Positions 45,137 to 58,020 of a stretch of 64,000 bases of DNA are shown here, piece after piece. Both the position numbers and the translations under genes were made by a program. The DNA is from Sipunculus nudus. Its lineage: Eukaryota; Annelida; Sipuncula; Golfingiida; Sipunculidae. The stretch's first letter is position 1, and each line of letters begins with the position of its first letter. Where the stretch lies: the NCBI GenBank assembly GCA_026874595.1, contig CM049316.1, positions 46,391,695 through 46,455,694 on the forward strand, given 5' to 3'. The notes below the pieces were generated by a model that was not told where the DNA came from, ran no database searches, and saw nothing but the letters and a program-made list of their open reading frames with translations.

Positions 45137-48100
45137 TCAATATTATTTGTTCTGTGGTGCTACTCTTATTCAGTTACTTGTTCTGAAACGATACGGTTTA
45201 CTTATGACTGCAGCTTTTAGCGATCAATGCTTTTTCTCAAATACAGTGATGGTGGCGCACAGTGAGAGATGTTTACCAACATTTACCGCCTAAAAATCAA
45301 TGGAAGAGTTGTTTTTCTGTCTGGTAACAATAGAGGAACCGTACCTGTGACTATTGGAATGACCCAGACACGTGCAAGTAATCCTATTGTGATGTACTTT
45401 GGTCATAAAATTCGCTTGCTCTAAACTCAAATCGTTTTTCGCATAGTTATTTAACATTAACTCATAGCCCAACCATTTTTACAGCTGCAGTGTAGGAATA
45501 CTCTACGACACATATACTGTTAATTGCTTAGTTAATTCCCGATAATGGATATGTGCTTCAGATTTAAATAAAAGTACAATTCAATAGAAAAAGCTTAAGA
45601 GTCGACGTCTTGTACACGTTGTAACAGTAGACGGGTTGAGTGACTTGGCTTCATGTCATAATACAAAGATCATCTTTGGTATGGATGTACCATCCGAAAT
45701 TTGGAAAAAAATATCTCCAAAGAAACAAATATTTATTCGCTTGGTATTTGTAATATGCGCTGTTTATTTTTAAAATGGCCGCCGACAATATACCAGACTT
45801 TATTATTTTTTTAGTTCATTGGCCTTAATGATATTTAAAGTGTCCAAGTGTCTTTTATATGGTAAAGGTATCCATTTAAATTAGGCTAAAATCCTTTATT
45901 TTTCTTCTAATCATAACACTTTGATAGTGAAAAATGAATGCATGACAGGATGTACTTGCGGCATCCGACAATACATAAACTATGCCCATCTACATTATAT
46001 TCAAATGTCATATGGTAAAATTATACAACAGCCATACAAAAGTGCTCGGAAGAAAAGTTATAAACGAGGCCATCACTGGTTTGTTTACAAGTTTGGATCG
46101 GTACGGAAATTCTCGGTCAAACTGCTTAAAGAGTCCATTTGTAAATCAACTATACCTGATCCCTGACACTGTCGTAACTAAGAGACTTCCAGTTTTTTTA
46201 ATCCCTATAGGGACTGACTGATTTCTGAAGATGAGTTACCGTTGAGACACCTCATATTCCCCCAAATTTGATACCAATTTTTTTTTTTCAAAATCTGGTG
46301 ACCTTGGCCTTTTCTATAAGGGTAACATTTGCATCACTCAATATATTGTCATGAAAATTGAAACGCGAATCGTTTCTATCAAAATCTCGAATGAGTTCGA
46401 AAACCGGCGGCCTTCATGTTTCAGGTTAAATCAGTCGAAATACAATTTTTTTGTGATCATTCTGACTTTTGAACCACACAATATATTTTCATAAAATTTG
46501 ATACGCGCCTTGACCTGCATATTTAAGGTTTAATCTTCAGAATTTTAGGATTTTTGTGAACCCCGCAAACTTTGAGGTAGTCATATATTATCCCTCGTAT
46601 TTATTATAGATGGGGGCCATAGGAAGAGGAGACATTTATCTGTTTTGCGACTGCAAGAACAAACTCATTTTACTTCCTAGTGTATTTCTAGTGTCCTTTA
46701 TGATAACAGTTTAACCTAACATGTAATTCTGAATTTGAACATTCTCAAAATAATCAATTAACTTTCATCTATTAGTTAATTCCTTTGTGATAACTATTTA
46801 AGCAGTATTGAATAAAGAACATGTTTCTGACATATGATAACACATCCGGTTATACAATATAGATGTTCGACCTTGTCCCCTTCTTGCTTTTTTTATTTTA
46901 CATCGTTTCGGCACAATATAATGGGAATAAAAACCTAAATGCTTTGCCAGCGTTGACGATTTAAATGTGCCAACCATCGTTCTTTGTTTCTATCGGGGTC
47001 ATGTACGAATATAAGACGCTAAAGCTGCACAATAACATATACGGTAACTTGTCATAATTCTCTGTTGAATGAGCAATTTATATTGGGACCACAGTTGTCT
47101 ACCTGTACATATTCATTCTACTAGTTATTCCTCTTTATGACTGCTGTATCACACAAGTGATGTCACTAACGCTGACGGTATAAATTAAATTATTCAAATC
47201 ATATTGTTATGAAGCAACTGTGCAGGTAGCTACAAGCCAAAATTTCTGTTTTGGTCACTAGATGGCACTATTTTAGGGACCAGGCAGTAAATCTTATGCT
47301 TGGATTTCCAGAATGTATTAGCCTGAGGCCTAACAGCAAATCAGAAGAAGGACTTCTGAAAACTGACTGCTCCCTGTGACCTTGGCCCTAAGCATTGTCA
47401 TTTCTGCTTAGAAATATGCTCTCGTTGCTTCCTAACTTTGCACCTGAATAACATGTTTCATTTTCTTATTTGAGCAAGAAATCAAGTAAGGTCCCGTAGT
47501 TAAGCCTTTCTTTGTTAGATTATGTTTGCTTATCAAGCAGTAAAAGCAGGCAGGGCACCGCAAGAAAGTATACAGTGCTCTCCGTCTCCGTATAATGACG
47601 GGTACTGCGTATATAGTCTTCATGGCTATGCCGAGCGATAAACAGCCAGTGTTGCCGTCAGCAGGGCAAAGTCACCCCGCCCCAGGTATAAATGTATAAA
47701 ATCAGTTCATTGTTTATGCAGAGCAGCGGTATATATTTAAACATTATTGATTGGCCTGTTTGCCTTTGTATATACCTGAGGTGGCAATATCGGTCCGAGG
47801 CACGTAGATCCGATGAACGATACGTCTACCATTAAGCCAATACTAAGGCAATACGGAGCAGGCCGGTGCATAATATTTTATTAAAACACGCATGTTATCT
47901 ACATAAATAATCGTGTACAGTCACTCTATTTGCGAGTAATACACATCAAGGACCACACCTACCTGCACATTTACAAAAATTTACCCACCAGAACATTTGA
48001 AACGATGTGGTTATTAATATGGTTTTAAACAAAACAACTCGGCCCATGAAATCAGGCGTATAACTTCAGCCTAAGGTAAGCAGCCTTTTGTATTAGGTAG

Positions 48101-49149
48101 ATAACTCTTGAAAGGTTAGGCTAAGTGTGATCCCAAATTCTGACAGTGTACTGACAAATCTCCCAACCATTATTGGAAGACAAATAAAGGAGATTTTTTT
48201 AGAATATGTTATCCTTAATGGCATATGTCTGCCGACATTTAAAAAAAATATCATACCTGCCTCTACTTAATTCTAATTGATAGAGCGTCACTTGAAAGAT
48301 GACGGATTCAGGAGAGACAATTGTAAACCATGACTCGCCAGCAATTTTCTAATCATATGTAATACTTGGTCAATGCATATTTCACTTCGTTAGTGCAATA
48401 GCTTCCTAAACATATACTAGGACGAAACGGTGCTATTCCTGCATTGCATATATTATGATATAATAAGCTCCAAACTATGTAGGTACACGTCCCCTTTGCA
48501 CCAACACTTTCCTTGTGTTGCAACCACTCTTCCCCCTTAACAAGGAATTTTGTAATTTGCAGATATACTGAATCAAAGGCATACTAAAAATTGATTTCGA
48601 GATCCCGAGAAATTATGTCCAGAATTCGAAATAAAATCTAAAACAAAGTTTAAGTCCCTATTGAGTTGTATCAGCCCTTCGATTGTTAAATGGCTTAAAG
48701 CAAAACATAATTGAATTCTAATGTCTCTTATATAAAGAGATCTGACGTCTTTTTTTAGACATTATCCCATGAACATATTATAAAAATAAGCTTAAAGGAG
48801 CCTAAAAATAGGTCCCTTTTGTCGAGAGACTTGCAACAAGGAATTCTGGTGGCAATTCAGACGAGCCAGAGTTTTATAAACGATAAAATACTTCTATGCA
48901 TTAATATTTTCATTAACACCTTCTGATGATGTTCGTCCATAGCTTTGCAAAGTTGACCATGATAATCAAGCTTATGTAGTTGATCTAACTTTGGGTGCCC
49001 GGAGAGGACTTGTCAGGCCAATTTGTGTTTGCTGTTGAGGTAGTTGCTATCCTTGCCACGCGGACCTCACGTTGCCTCCTGGACCCTGTTAGTCGTGCTA
49101 GTTCTGAAATGCATTTTCACACAGAACATTCCATACAAACTTTGGTTCT
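45137..49149. other. No supported gene
   Basis: AT-rich intergenic sequence. Open frames are short and unconvincing on both strands. The 81-codon frame at 45921-46166 (Cys, Tyr and Lys rich) has no recognisable domain or splice context. Confidence 0.55.
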
Positions 49150-49199
49150 ACTTTCATAAAATTAGCTAAAGGTTCAGCTACAGCAGAAAATTTTGGACA

Positions 49200-49910
49200 A
49201 AACTTTCTGTAGTATCCAACCATACAAAGAAAACGCAATATTTGCTTTTTGTTTTCTGGTCTAGGAAATGCAGAAATAGCACTTACTTTAGCATCAACAG
49301 TACAATGTTACTTGTACATGACAAAACTCAGATTTGACTAAGTTTACGGCCAGACGTGCTTCGCTGAGTTTTTCGAAGAGGTTGTAAAGAATCTGCAGAT
49401 GTTTTCCCAGGTTACGCTGTATACTATTAGGTCATCAATATATGCGTCGCAGCTCTGAATGTTTTTGACAACCATATGGATGAGGCGCTGGAACGCGGCC
49501 GGCGAGTTCTTCATGCCAAACGGCATAACTTGACACTGGTACAATTCTTGCGGCGTCACAAATGCGGACACCTCTTTCGCTCGTTCTGTCAGCGGAATCC
49601 TTTTAGCAAGTCAAGCTTGGAGACATATCTGGAGCTACCGACTCTATCAATACAATCAATCGGGAACGTTTCAGTCTTGGTGACGGGGTTCAGTTTTCGA
49701 TAAAGTTACTAGGTTCAATAAAATCATTGTTCAGCAAATATTAACCTCATCTGGTAGATACTTTTGCTATTCTGGATTCAGTATAGAAGGATGCTGCTTG
49801 ACTGCGTTTGCCTGGCAAACATCGGCGTCATGGCACAATATGCTAGTTTGTGTTGGAATGTCACTAAACACATGTTTATAAATCTGCAGCAGGTTCTTGA
49901 GGTCTTGTTG
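49200..49910 (-). pseudogene. Reverse transcriptase fragment of the Gmr1-like element
   Basis: QQDLKNLLQIYKHVFSDIPT and CQANAVKQHPSILNP mark the N-terminal RT linker. The next motifs are SKLDLLKGF, then VSAFVTPQELYQCQVMPFGM and NSPAAFQRLIHMV. The catalytic box is YIDD. The RT fingers are partly deleted and there are frame changes near 49600 and 49340. Confidence 0.82.
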
Positions 49911-50159
49911 TTATAGTACGGTAAGGTGTGACAGTTTGGCATCCAGGATGTTAAGCACATCTGATTTTTTTAGTGGAACTGTTCCACACTGAATGTCTAC
50001 ATCACACTTACAATCAGTATCTACCTTAACTGGGTCAGGGTCAGTTTTTACACAATTAACAGCAGTAACATTATGTACAACATCTGATGTGCAATTTCTG
50101 TCATAATATGGTTTCAACATGTTGACATGGCACAGTTGTTTTTTTTGTTTTGTTTTTTT

Positions 50160-51110
50160 TTCTTAAGCCTATCCGGTGTTAAGAGTATGTCATTTAAATC
50201 ACTGACTTTCTTGTCGACAATATAAGGACCAAAATACCTAGCTTGTAGAGTCCTGCCAGGAATTGGTAGTAAGGCAAGGACCTATTCACCAGGCTTAAAC
50301 GTCCTTCTTACAGTGTGCTTGTCATACTTTGTTTTCATTTCACAGATTTTAGATTAGACTTTGCAATCTTACAAGTACTGTATAGTTTATGGCGAAAGTC
50401 TGAGACATACTGCAATAAACTAAGAGAATCAGGATTTTCACACAAGAGTTTTTTTAGCAATTTTAATGGACCTCAAACTGAGTGACCGAAAACTAGTACA
50501 AAGGGACTGCAACCCAAGGACTCTTGAAAAGATTCTCTTACAGCAAACAGCAATAGATGGATTCCTACATCCCAGTCTTTCTGTGTGTCATAACAATAAG
50601 TCCTAATCATGTTTTTAATGTCTGGTGAAAACATCCAAGGGCGCCCTGACTCTCAGGATGGTTTGGCGAAGAACTGTACCGTTTTATACCTAGCAAAAGC
50701 ATAACTTGCTGGAATAAGCCAGACATAAAATGTGACCCCTGATCAGGCTGGACGGATTTTGGTAATCCAAACATTGTAAAAAAACTTAGAGCCTTGACTA
50801 CTCTTTTGGCATTAATTTTGTGCAATGATATTGCCTCAGGAAATCTGGTAGATGCGCACATAATTGTCAGCAAGTATTCATGTCCAGATTTTTCTCGGGC
50901 AGTAGTCCATTACAATCAACAATAATCCTACTAAATGGTTCCTCGAAAGCAGAAATAGGCCTAACTGGGGCTTTAGGAGGATTCTGATTGGGCTTGCCTA
51001 CCATCTGGCATGTGTGGCATGATTTGTAGTATTGTACAACATCTGTCCTGAGACTTGGCCAATAGAAGTGTGTACTAACTTTCTGATAAGTTTTATTTAT
51101 AACTAAATGG
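50160..51110 (-). pseudogene. Integrase of the Gmr1-like element, catalytic Glu replaced
   Basis: KSCHTCQMVGKPNQNPPKAP (zinc-binding end), FSRIIVDC, then YLLTIMCASTRFPEAISLHK, VQPDQGSHFMSGLFQQVMLL and PESQGALGCFHQTLK. The DDE core is recognisable, but the residues expected to be Glu-Arg in the last motif read Gly-Cys, so the catalytic Glu is lost. Downstream is KPGE, a stop, then VLALLPIPGRTLQARYFGPY, the GPY/F module. The protein is interrupted by stops. Confidence 0.82.
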
Positions 51111-51422
51111 CTACATCAGGTGGTCGCCATTCACGCATGGGCACTCTATTTTCAACATAGAAACAAAATGGGTTTTGTGACAGTTCATCTTTAGAAACTG
51201 CCCTGGGAAACAAACATTAAAATATCAGGGTCCTCATGCTGTTCCGCGATACGTTCTTACCTTGAAAATGCAGTATCCTGTACAGGCGATTCGTTAGAAG
51301 AGTCGCTAGTGACTCTAAGAGTGTTATTTGCTAGACTATTATCTTCATGTGTGTTTTTCTTGGCCGTAGATCTAGTTACAGCACATGAAGGATACAAACC
51401 AGGAATTTCCTGATTTTCAGGA

Positions 51423-51851
51423 TCAGCTGTCCTGATCAAGTGACGGCTTTTCTGTCACTATTGGTACAGGCTGTACTTTTTCACCTGCTACATCACTGCC
51501 AAGTAGCAACTGAATTCCCTTAAAGGGTACGGTAGTTCTTATGCCCACAGTAATATTCCCAGAAATCACATCTGACTTAAAATGTATACTGTGAAGCGAA
51601 ACCGAAGTGTGCTGGTTTACAAGTGCATGTGCACCAGTAAAAGACTTATTAGAAAATTGCAAAGTGTTTGCTAACATAAGAGTTTGGCCTGAACCAGTGT
51701 CCTTCAATAGGGGTAGAATCTGAAAAATCACTTGAAAGTGATAAAAACTTTCATGTATGAATGGTTCAAATAACACCATTTCAGAGTCAGGAGAGGAATC
51801 TACTACCTCAATTTTATCAAACAAAGAACTGACACTGACACTGTCAGTCAT
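51423..51851 (-). pseudogene. Protease-region remnant of the Gmr1-like element
   Basis: A 142-codon open stretch on the minus strand with ILPLLKDTGSGQTLML followed by GIQLLLGSDVAGEKVQPVPI. A D-T-G-S motif followed by the distal 'LLLGxDVAG' strand is the layout of a retropepsin. It overlaps the end of the gag/zinc-knuckle part with a frame change. Confidence 0.75.
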
Positions 51852-52024
51852 AAACTCTTTTTCAGAGTCACAAAAGGAATCTACATCCTTATTACAATCA
51901 AACTTCCATGGGAGTCAACAGAGGAATTTTCTTCAGCAGAAACAAACTTCTGTTTGTCATAAGAGGACCTGGCCTCATTTGAAATACTCTCGCAAGAGTC
52001 ATAAAAGGCTTTATTTGCAAGATG

Positions 52025-52640
52025 CCAGCAGTCAGATATTTGATGACCTTCCTTTTTGCAGTAATTACAGTTTTTCTTTGAAAATGACTGGTCTTTATTG
52101 GACTCAGACACAATGGACGTGGACTGAGGTGTAGCAATGGACTGTTTTAACTATTAGGACTACAAGTACTGTGTGACTGCGCCTTAAACTTCTTTTGACC
52201 ATACTGATTAACAATCTTGTTTGTGAATTACTGGTTTGATTTGCTAGTAAAGGACATTTTGTGTGTTAATAAATAATCATCAGCTAATTGAGCAGCAATG
52301 TCATGTGTTTCAGGACTTTTCTCATCAAGAAATGTTTTAACGGCTGCGTTAATTGAGCGCTTCAATTCTTCAAGAAAAATCAACTGGCGCAAATTCTCAT
52401 AATCCTTCATTACATTTTTAGAACTACACCAGCGATCAAACAACTGCTCTTTCGTCCTAGTACATTCTAAATAGGTCTGATCATTGCGCTTTTCCCAATT
52501 TCTGAATCTCAAGCGGTAAGCCTCTGGAACCAACTCATAACCTTTAAGGATTTGCCAGTCATGAACTTTGTAATAGCATAATCTTTCCCTAGGCCATTTT
52601 AAATTTTCACCTATCTTCTCAAAATGTAAGAAATATTTAT
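52025..52640 (-). pseudogene. Gag and zinc knuckle of the Gmr1-like element
   Basis: VPEAYRLRFRNWEKRNDQTY, LFDRWCSSKNVMKDYENLRQ and FLDEKSPETHDIAAQLADDY form a SCAN-like capsid helix bundle, typical of this element group. CNYCKKEGHQISDCW is a CX2CX4HX4C nucleocapsid knuckle. A stop and frame change separate the two. Confidence 0.82.
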
Positions 52641-53599
52641 TGACCTGTTTTTCTTGTAAAGGTGGGATATATGTCTATTTTTTCACATCCGGTGCTTATT
52701 TTCATTATGTACATGATTGAGCAAACGATTTTTGACATATTGGCAGATACTATACTATTTTAAGGAGAAAATATATTTCATGTTTATTTAACATAGCTCT
52801 TATGTTGACATGTTTAAATGATCATGGTGTAAATTTAAAGTAAACCGTGATAAACTGTGATAAACCTTTTGAAATTATTTATACATTTAGAGACAATAGT
52901 TATATACACCAGCCTTTTTTCCCAGAATCTGGGTTTGCTCATCTTTTTCCATGCAGAGTACGACATCGAACTGTTTCAATTAAAAAACTATTTGCAATGA
53001 AGAATTTAATAAAAGAGTGTACTATATCTGCAGCTAAGATACATGAACCACACAGTTTACTGTTTTCATTTTACCAAGTACGGATGAGATCTCAGAATTC
53101 CCAAGACTGTATGCATGGTTAGCTTTCCCGTGTTACAGTATGTAAGAGTCGTTGCCGATTTATTTATTTATTTATTTATAATACATATTTAACCAGGATA
53201 GCCTATTCAGCAAAAGCTGTTTTTCAAGAGGGTCCTGGTCAAGATGATATCGATAAGTACACAGTTAAAAAAGCAAATATGAAAGAACTGAAACTAAAAT
53301 ACATGCATACATAAAAACAGTTATACCTACATGGTTTAAAATGATCACAGAAAAAAAAAATTCTTAAATGATATACACGAATATTGAGTAAATAAATTTA
53401 AATAAGAGGCCTAACTAAAAATTAAAACATGTAAGATCGTGATTTCACAATAAATATATTACATAATGACACAGTAATATAGGTGATGAATACAAAGACG
53501 AAAAGGCACCCGTGAACAAGCTATGAAAAATTATATGGCATAAATTGCTTGTACAATAATTTAAACTGGTAGAGACTGGTTGCAGATTTGACACTTACA

Positions 53600-54617
53600 G
53601 GTAAAGAATTCCAGTGGATGGGACCAGCATATTCAAGACTTGCTTTGAAGGATTCTCTGTTTGGTTAAGGTAATGATAAATTGAAGCCCTGAGAAAAACG
53701 AGTATTATATGCACTATTAACACGGTTTAACGTATGTGTAAGAGAGGGAGGGGCATTACCAGACAGACATTTAAAGACCATTAAAGAAACAAAATATTGG
53801 TATCTCTGTTTAACATTCATCCAACCCAATGTTGCAATCAATGATGTAGAGGATATATTGGTATCATAAGTTTTAGTAACGATTCTAGCAGCTCTATTTT
53901 GAAGTTTTTGGAGTTGTAATAAATACGTTTTGGAGGAATTACCCCAGACAGATATACAATAATCAATGTGACCCGAATTAAGGCATTGTAAAGTGTGTTT
54001 AAACTAAAGATATCTAAGGTTTTACTTAATCTGAAAAGGAGACCTAGTTTTGATACTATTTTGTCGCACACCAGTTGTATATGTTTTTTCCATGTAAGAC
54101 TAGCGACGATGATAACACCTAAAAGCTTTGTGTGTTCAACCGGCATCACTGTAATGTTATCCATGGAAATGTTCATTTGATTTCCATTGGTTTTAGACTT
54201 AGGGCCAAATAATATGAATGATGATTTTTGGGGATTTATACTCAGTCGATTCTCTCTAAACCATTTAAGTGCAATTCCGAGATTTACTTGTAATGACTCT
54301 ATAGCTTTAGCGGCTGAATTCGCTGAAGAATAAATTGAAATATCATCAGCATAAATGACGCATTTCTCACTGAGGAACATTGGAAGATCATTTAAATAAA
54401 AAAGGAAAAATATAGGTTCAAGGACAGTGCCCTGTGGGGTACCTATGTCCAAGGTGCGTGGTTCTGAAAGCAATCCATTAGAATAAACCACTTGCTTACG
54501 ATTAGACAGGTAGTTTTCGAACCACATAAGCGGTATACCTTTTATGCCATAGTAGCTCATTTTTGTAAGTAAGACAGTATGATCAAGGCTATCAAAACCC
54601 TTTTTTACATCGAGGAA
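53600..54617 (-). pseudogene. LINE ORF2, C-terminal RT part
   Basis: FLDVKKGFDSLDHTVLLTKM, LSNRKQVVYSNGLLSEP, GTPQGTVLEPIFFLFYLNDL, VIYADDISIYSSAN and RLSINPQKSSFILFG give the RT palm, including the YADD catalytic box. Near 53970 a frameshift occurs: the frame used upstream runs into VTLIIVYLSG, while the expected HIDYCISVWGNSSK continues in another frame to about 53600. Confidence 0.88.
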
Positions 54618-56360
54618 TCATGCAGCGGTAACATTATTGTTATTAAGACTGATTAAGCATTCGTCAATTATGCTGTGCAAGGCAAATGAAGTTGAACGAT
54701 TAGGAAGATAAGCGAACTGTTTATCCGAAAACAGATTATTACTTTCAAAAAACGTAATGAGGCGCGATTTAACGAACTGTTCTATTATTTTTGGCACATG
54801 GCCTATAACTGAGATCGGTCGGTAGTTATTTGGATCATCCTTACAGCCAGATCCTTTGTATATAGGAGTGATCCTAGCGGTCTTCCAATCTGCTGGAAAC
54901 TCGCCGGTTTGAAGTGAGTTGTTAAATATGTGGGCTAATGGAGCTGAAATATAAGGTGCGGCTATCTTAAGGAAAAATCCTGACATTCCCAGTATATCTT
55001 CTTTTATACTGGAGTTTACTTTCAACAACTGTGATAAAACAAATTGACTTGAAACTGAATAAAAATCAAAAGATTCCAAATACGGGTTAACAAGATGATC
55101 GCAGGTAAATATTGTTTTTGGAAATTTATCGTTAATATTTTTTCCAACAGAAGTAAAGTAATGGTTAAATTTATCAGGGTCAATCTTTCCGCTTTCTTTA
55201 TTCGAGGAGGTTTTCGAAGGCAGTATGTGTTTTAAAGCTTTCCACACACAACTAGGGTTGGAGCCATTTTTTTGTATCAGCGTGGCATAATACTGGCTAC
55301 GAGTGGATCTGATAAGATTTGTAACATAATTTCGCTGCTGTCGGTAGGCAGACCAGTCATTACTGTGATTTGTTCTTAATGCGTTCCGATGTGCATAATC
55401 ACGCAAGTGAATCTCATTAAGTAAATCATTATTGAACCATTTATTTTCGCGAGCTTTGGTGCGACGTCGAATAAAAGGCGCGTTGTTATTAGAAATTCTC
55501 AGAAATTCATAGCGCCACATTTCCCAGTCTAAGTTTACATCAGAAAGTTGCATAATTTTTGAAAAAAAATTGGATTTCGATAATTCATCGATAAATTTGT
55601 ATTCATTGAATTTACGAAGGGTATGGTAATATCCGGATTTTGTAACTGTGACCCTAGGTGGTCTATTAAAAACGGTAGTCACAAGAAAATGATCACTTAT
55701 ACATAAAGGATGAACTTTCACATTTGAATGCATGCTAGGATGTGAAGAAAATATCAAGTCGATCATTGTAGAGGTGAGCTGAGTAATACTAGTAGGCCCT
55801 GTTACAAGTTGTTTAAGACCGAAGATTTTTTCGAGCAAGTCCAGTTTACTAGCAATATAAGTTTCAGAGATTAAGCAGTCTACATTGAAATCGCCAAGTA
55901 ATACAACATGTTTGAATGAGTTAAGGGCAGAAGCAAGTAAATCGAGTAATTCATCAATGTAACTGGAACTGGAATTAGGCGGTCTATATATAGAACCGAT
56001 TAAGACCGGTTTTCTCCCCAAAATTATTTTAACCCATACACATTCAACGACATTTGAGTTTAAAGTGACCAACTCCGGTTTTAACGACGATAACACATAC
56101 GTGAGAACTCCTCCGCCATGCCGATTCCTGTCTGATCTAAAAATCGTATGATCATCAATTTTTATCTCTGAATCAAAAACGTGGATATCTAACCATGATT
56201 CTGTTAATGATAAAACATGAGGGTTTAAACTAGAACACAAGAGGCGAATCTCCTCTATTTTGTGTAGCAAACTACGAACGTTAAGATGACCTAATATGGT
56301 ACCCTGGTTAGCTAGTCGATGTTGCTTAAAATCAGAATATATACTTGGGTTTTGAGACAA
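54618..56360 (-). pseudogene. LINE ORF2, N-terminal 580 codons: endonuclease and start of RT
   Basis: An APE-type endonuclease opens with GHLNVRSLLHKIEEIRLL, LSLTESWLD and SDRNRHGGGVLTYV, then SIYRPPNSSSSYIDELLDLL and VVLLGDFNVDCL, and ends near LCISDHFLVTT. RT starts around RITPIYKGSGCKDDPNNYRP and QFAYLPNRSTSFALHSII. The frame stops at a TGA (54618-54620) just before FLDVKKGFDSLDH, which is the first catalytic Asp motif. RT then continues in the same frame downstream, so this is one nonsense mutation in a long open frame. Confidence 0.88.
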
Positions 56361-56533
56361 AATAGAAGGAAGAGAGGATGGAATTTCATTCTCGGGTATA
56401 ATTGGTTTGGTGCTAGGTAATGCTTGATAAATATCTGATAAGTGAGAGCTTGTTTATTCTGTAATACTAACGTTAGGACTTATAACCTGATCAGAGTACA
56501 CTTCAACTGAATTCCTTAGTAAATAATCATCTG

Positions 56534-58017
56534 TTATATGGATGTTTTTGTTTGAACTCCGTGAAAATTTTGAGATTCAATTAGGCTGTCTTCATTAGTG
56601 TACATCGATTTTTGAAAATATCGAACGCTAGAGGCAATTTGTCCGGTCATTGCAATTGTGCCGAATTTACTAAAATGTATACCATCATATCGATAGTATG
56701 ACCTTTTCAAAGGTGGTGAGCAGTCACAGAATATGATATTCTCAAGGGATTCACATCTCTTTCTCAGTTCATTGTTTATAATGGTGATTTTTCTATTTAC
56801 AATGCTGTCATGTAAATATTTAAGGATTGCCAAACTGACAATTTTACAGTTGGTGCTGCTTCTAGTGTTTTGCAGCATGTCAGTGTATTTGTTAACAAAG
56901 GTTAGGGTGTCATCACGGTAAACGTTGTTTGTGCCTACTTGAACTACTAAACAATCATCATTTGACAAATCTTTTTGCAGTTTTTAGTAGTTTGGACAAA
57001 GTATCATCAAGTGTGAGCCCACTAGTACTTAACACAGAAATTTTCTTGTCACATAAATGGTTAGCCACACTGGAATGAGTCTCTCACTAAGGAATTACCA
57101 AATATTAAGACACGACTTTTTGATTGAATATCAATAAGTCCATTTGTATTGACATAAGCGGAAGAACCTGACTCTGCTGAGCTTTGTAAACCAAGGTCTT
57201 CTGTAGGTGTTGCTTTGTTAGTGTCACCATTTTTTTGTTTCTCTGCGTGATAAGGTACAGGGAAGGTCTCGTTCAAAGATGGCCAATCGTCACAAGAAGT
57301 GTTCGCTCCATTAGCAGAAGAATTGTCACGTTTTCTGATAGTCCCAGTAGAGTGACGTCTTGAGTGGGATGATACAACTTCAGACCAGGCTTGTTTGTTT
57401 GATGAATCCTGCAGAGTTATCGACATGTTAGGTCTCTCACTGGAAGTTTTGGGTATAAGATGGTTCAATTCTGCACATTTGCAGGATTTGTCAGACAATT
57501 CTCGGAGGAGTTTTTCAGTAGTTGACTGTACTTTAAGACATTCTTGTTATTCTTCTTTCATTAATTTGTTTTCCTGTCTGAGGGACAGAAGTTCACAAAG
57601 AATATGTTTAAGTTGCGTTGGGATGTTTCGGCAGTTTTTACAATTCCATATCAGGCCTTCATCCCCAGGCTGTATGTTCATACATGTCAAGTGAAACCAG
57701 TTGTTACAAGAACAACACCTGATCATCTCTCCCTGTGAGATATTGTTGTATTTACAGTTGCGAATATCACATATAAGATTGTTTTGCGAGTCATCTGTTG
57801 TGGTATCAGTGGTAATATCGCTGCTCTTGCACTGAGGAGAGGGGTTGTCAACATTTTTTGACGGAGCAGAGGTTTGGTTATTTTTGTTGCCATAAACGTG
57901 TGGCCATTTTTTATTTGCTCACTGTGAACAGTATAGATCATCATCGATTCTTATTCGAACACTTGCATTTTTCTTATTACAGTTCACACATTTGCTATGT
58001 TTTTTTGGCTTTGTCAT
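56534..58017 (-). pseudogene. LINE ORF1: Cys-rich/PHD-like segment and SGNH esterase-like domain
   Basis: Minus-strand pieces in order: an ATG at about 58017 followed by KHSKCVNCNKKNASVRIR; a PHD-like zinc segment (IRCCSCNNWFHLTC and WNCKNC near 57720-57620); a linker (57498-57061); and an esterase-like C-terminus (56968-56534) with VQVGTNN and a DGIHFSKFG block carrying the Asp-x-x-His pair of SGNH hydrolases. This architecture is known from CR1-clade ORF1 proteins. Stops and frame changes near 57925, 57550 and 56990 break it, so it is not functional as it stands. Confidence 0.72.
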
Positions 58018-58020
58018 GAT

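Larger units (their letters stand above)
49150..52650 (-). mobile_element. Decayed LTR retrotransposon with integrase upstream of RT (Gmr1-like)
   Basis: Minus-strand order: gag (52640-52228), zinc knuckle (about 52065-52025), protease-like segment (51851-51423), integrase (about 51110-50500), integrase C-terminal GPY/F-type module (about 50300-50160), a linker with QLCHVNMLKPYYDRNC, then RT (about 49910-49200). Ty3/gypsy sequences with PR-INT-RT order are known as Gmr1-like elements. LTRs were not found and the RT is truncated after the palm, so the element is incomplete. Multiple stops are present. Confidence 0.8.
53157..58020 (-). mobile_element. Near full-length CR1/L2-like LINE
   Basis: Minus strand: ORF1 (about 58017-56534), ORF2 (56360 to about 53600) and a 3' end with a short ATTT/AAAT tandem tail (+ strand TTTATTTATTTATTTATTTA at 53158-53177). 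ORF2 has an endonuclease and reverse transcriptase with few lesions, suggesting a fairly recent insertion. The exact 5' end and a target-site duplication were not determined. Confidence 0.85.

Noticed and set aside
45921-46221. Small Cys/Lys/Tyr-rich coding frames downstream of the channel
   Set aside because: Under 85 codons in two overlapping frames, no recognisable domain, no splice signals that extend them.
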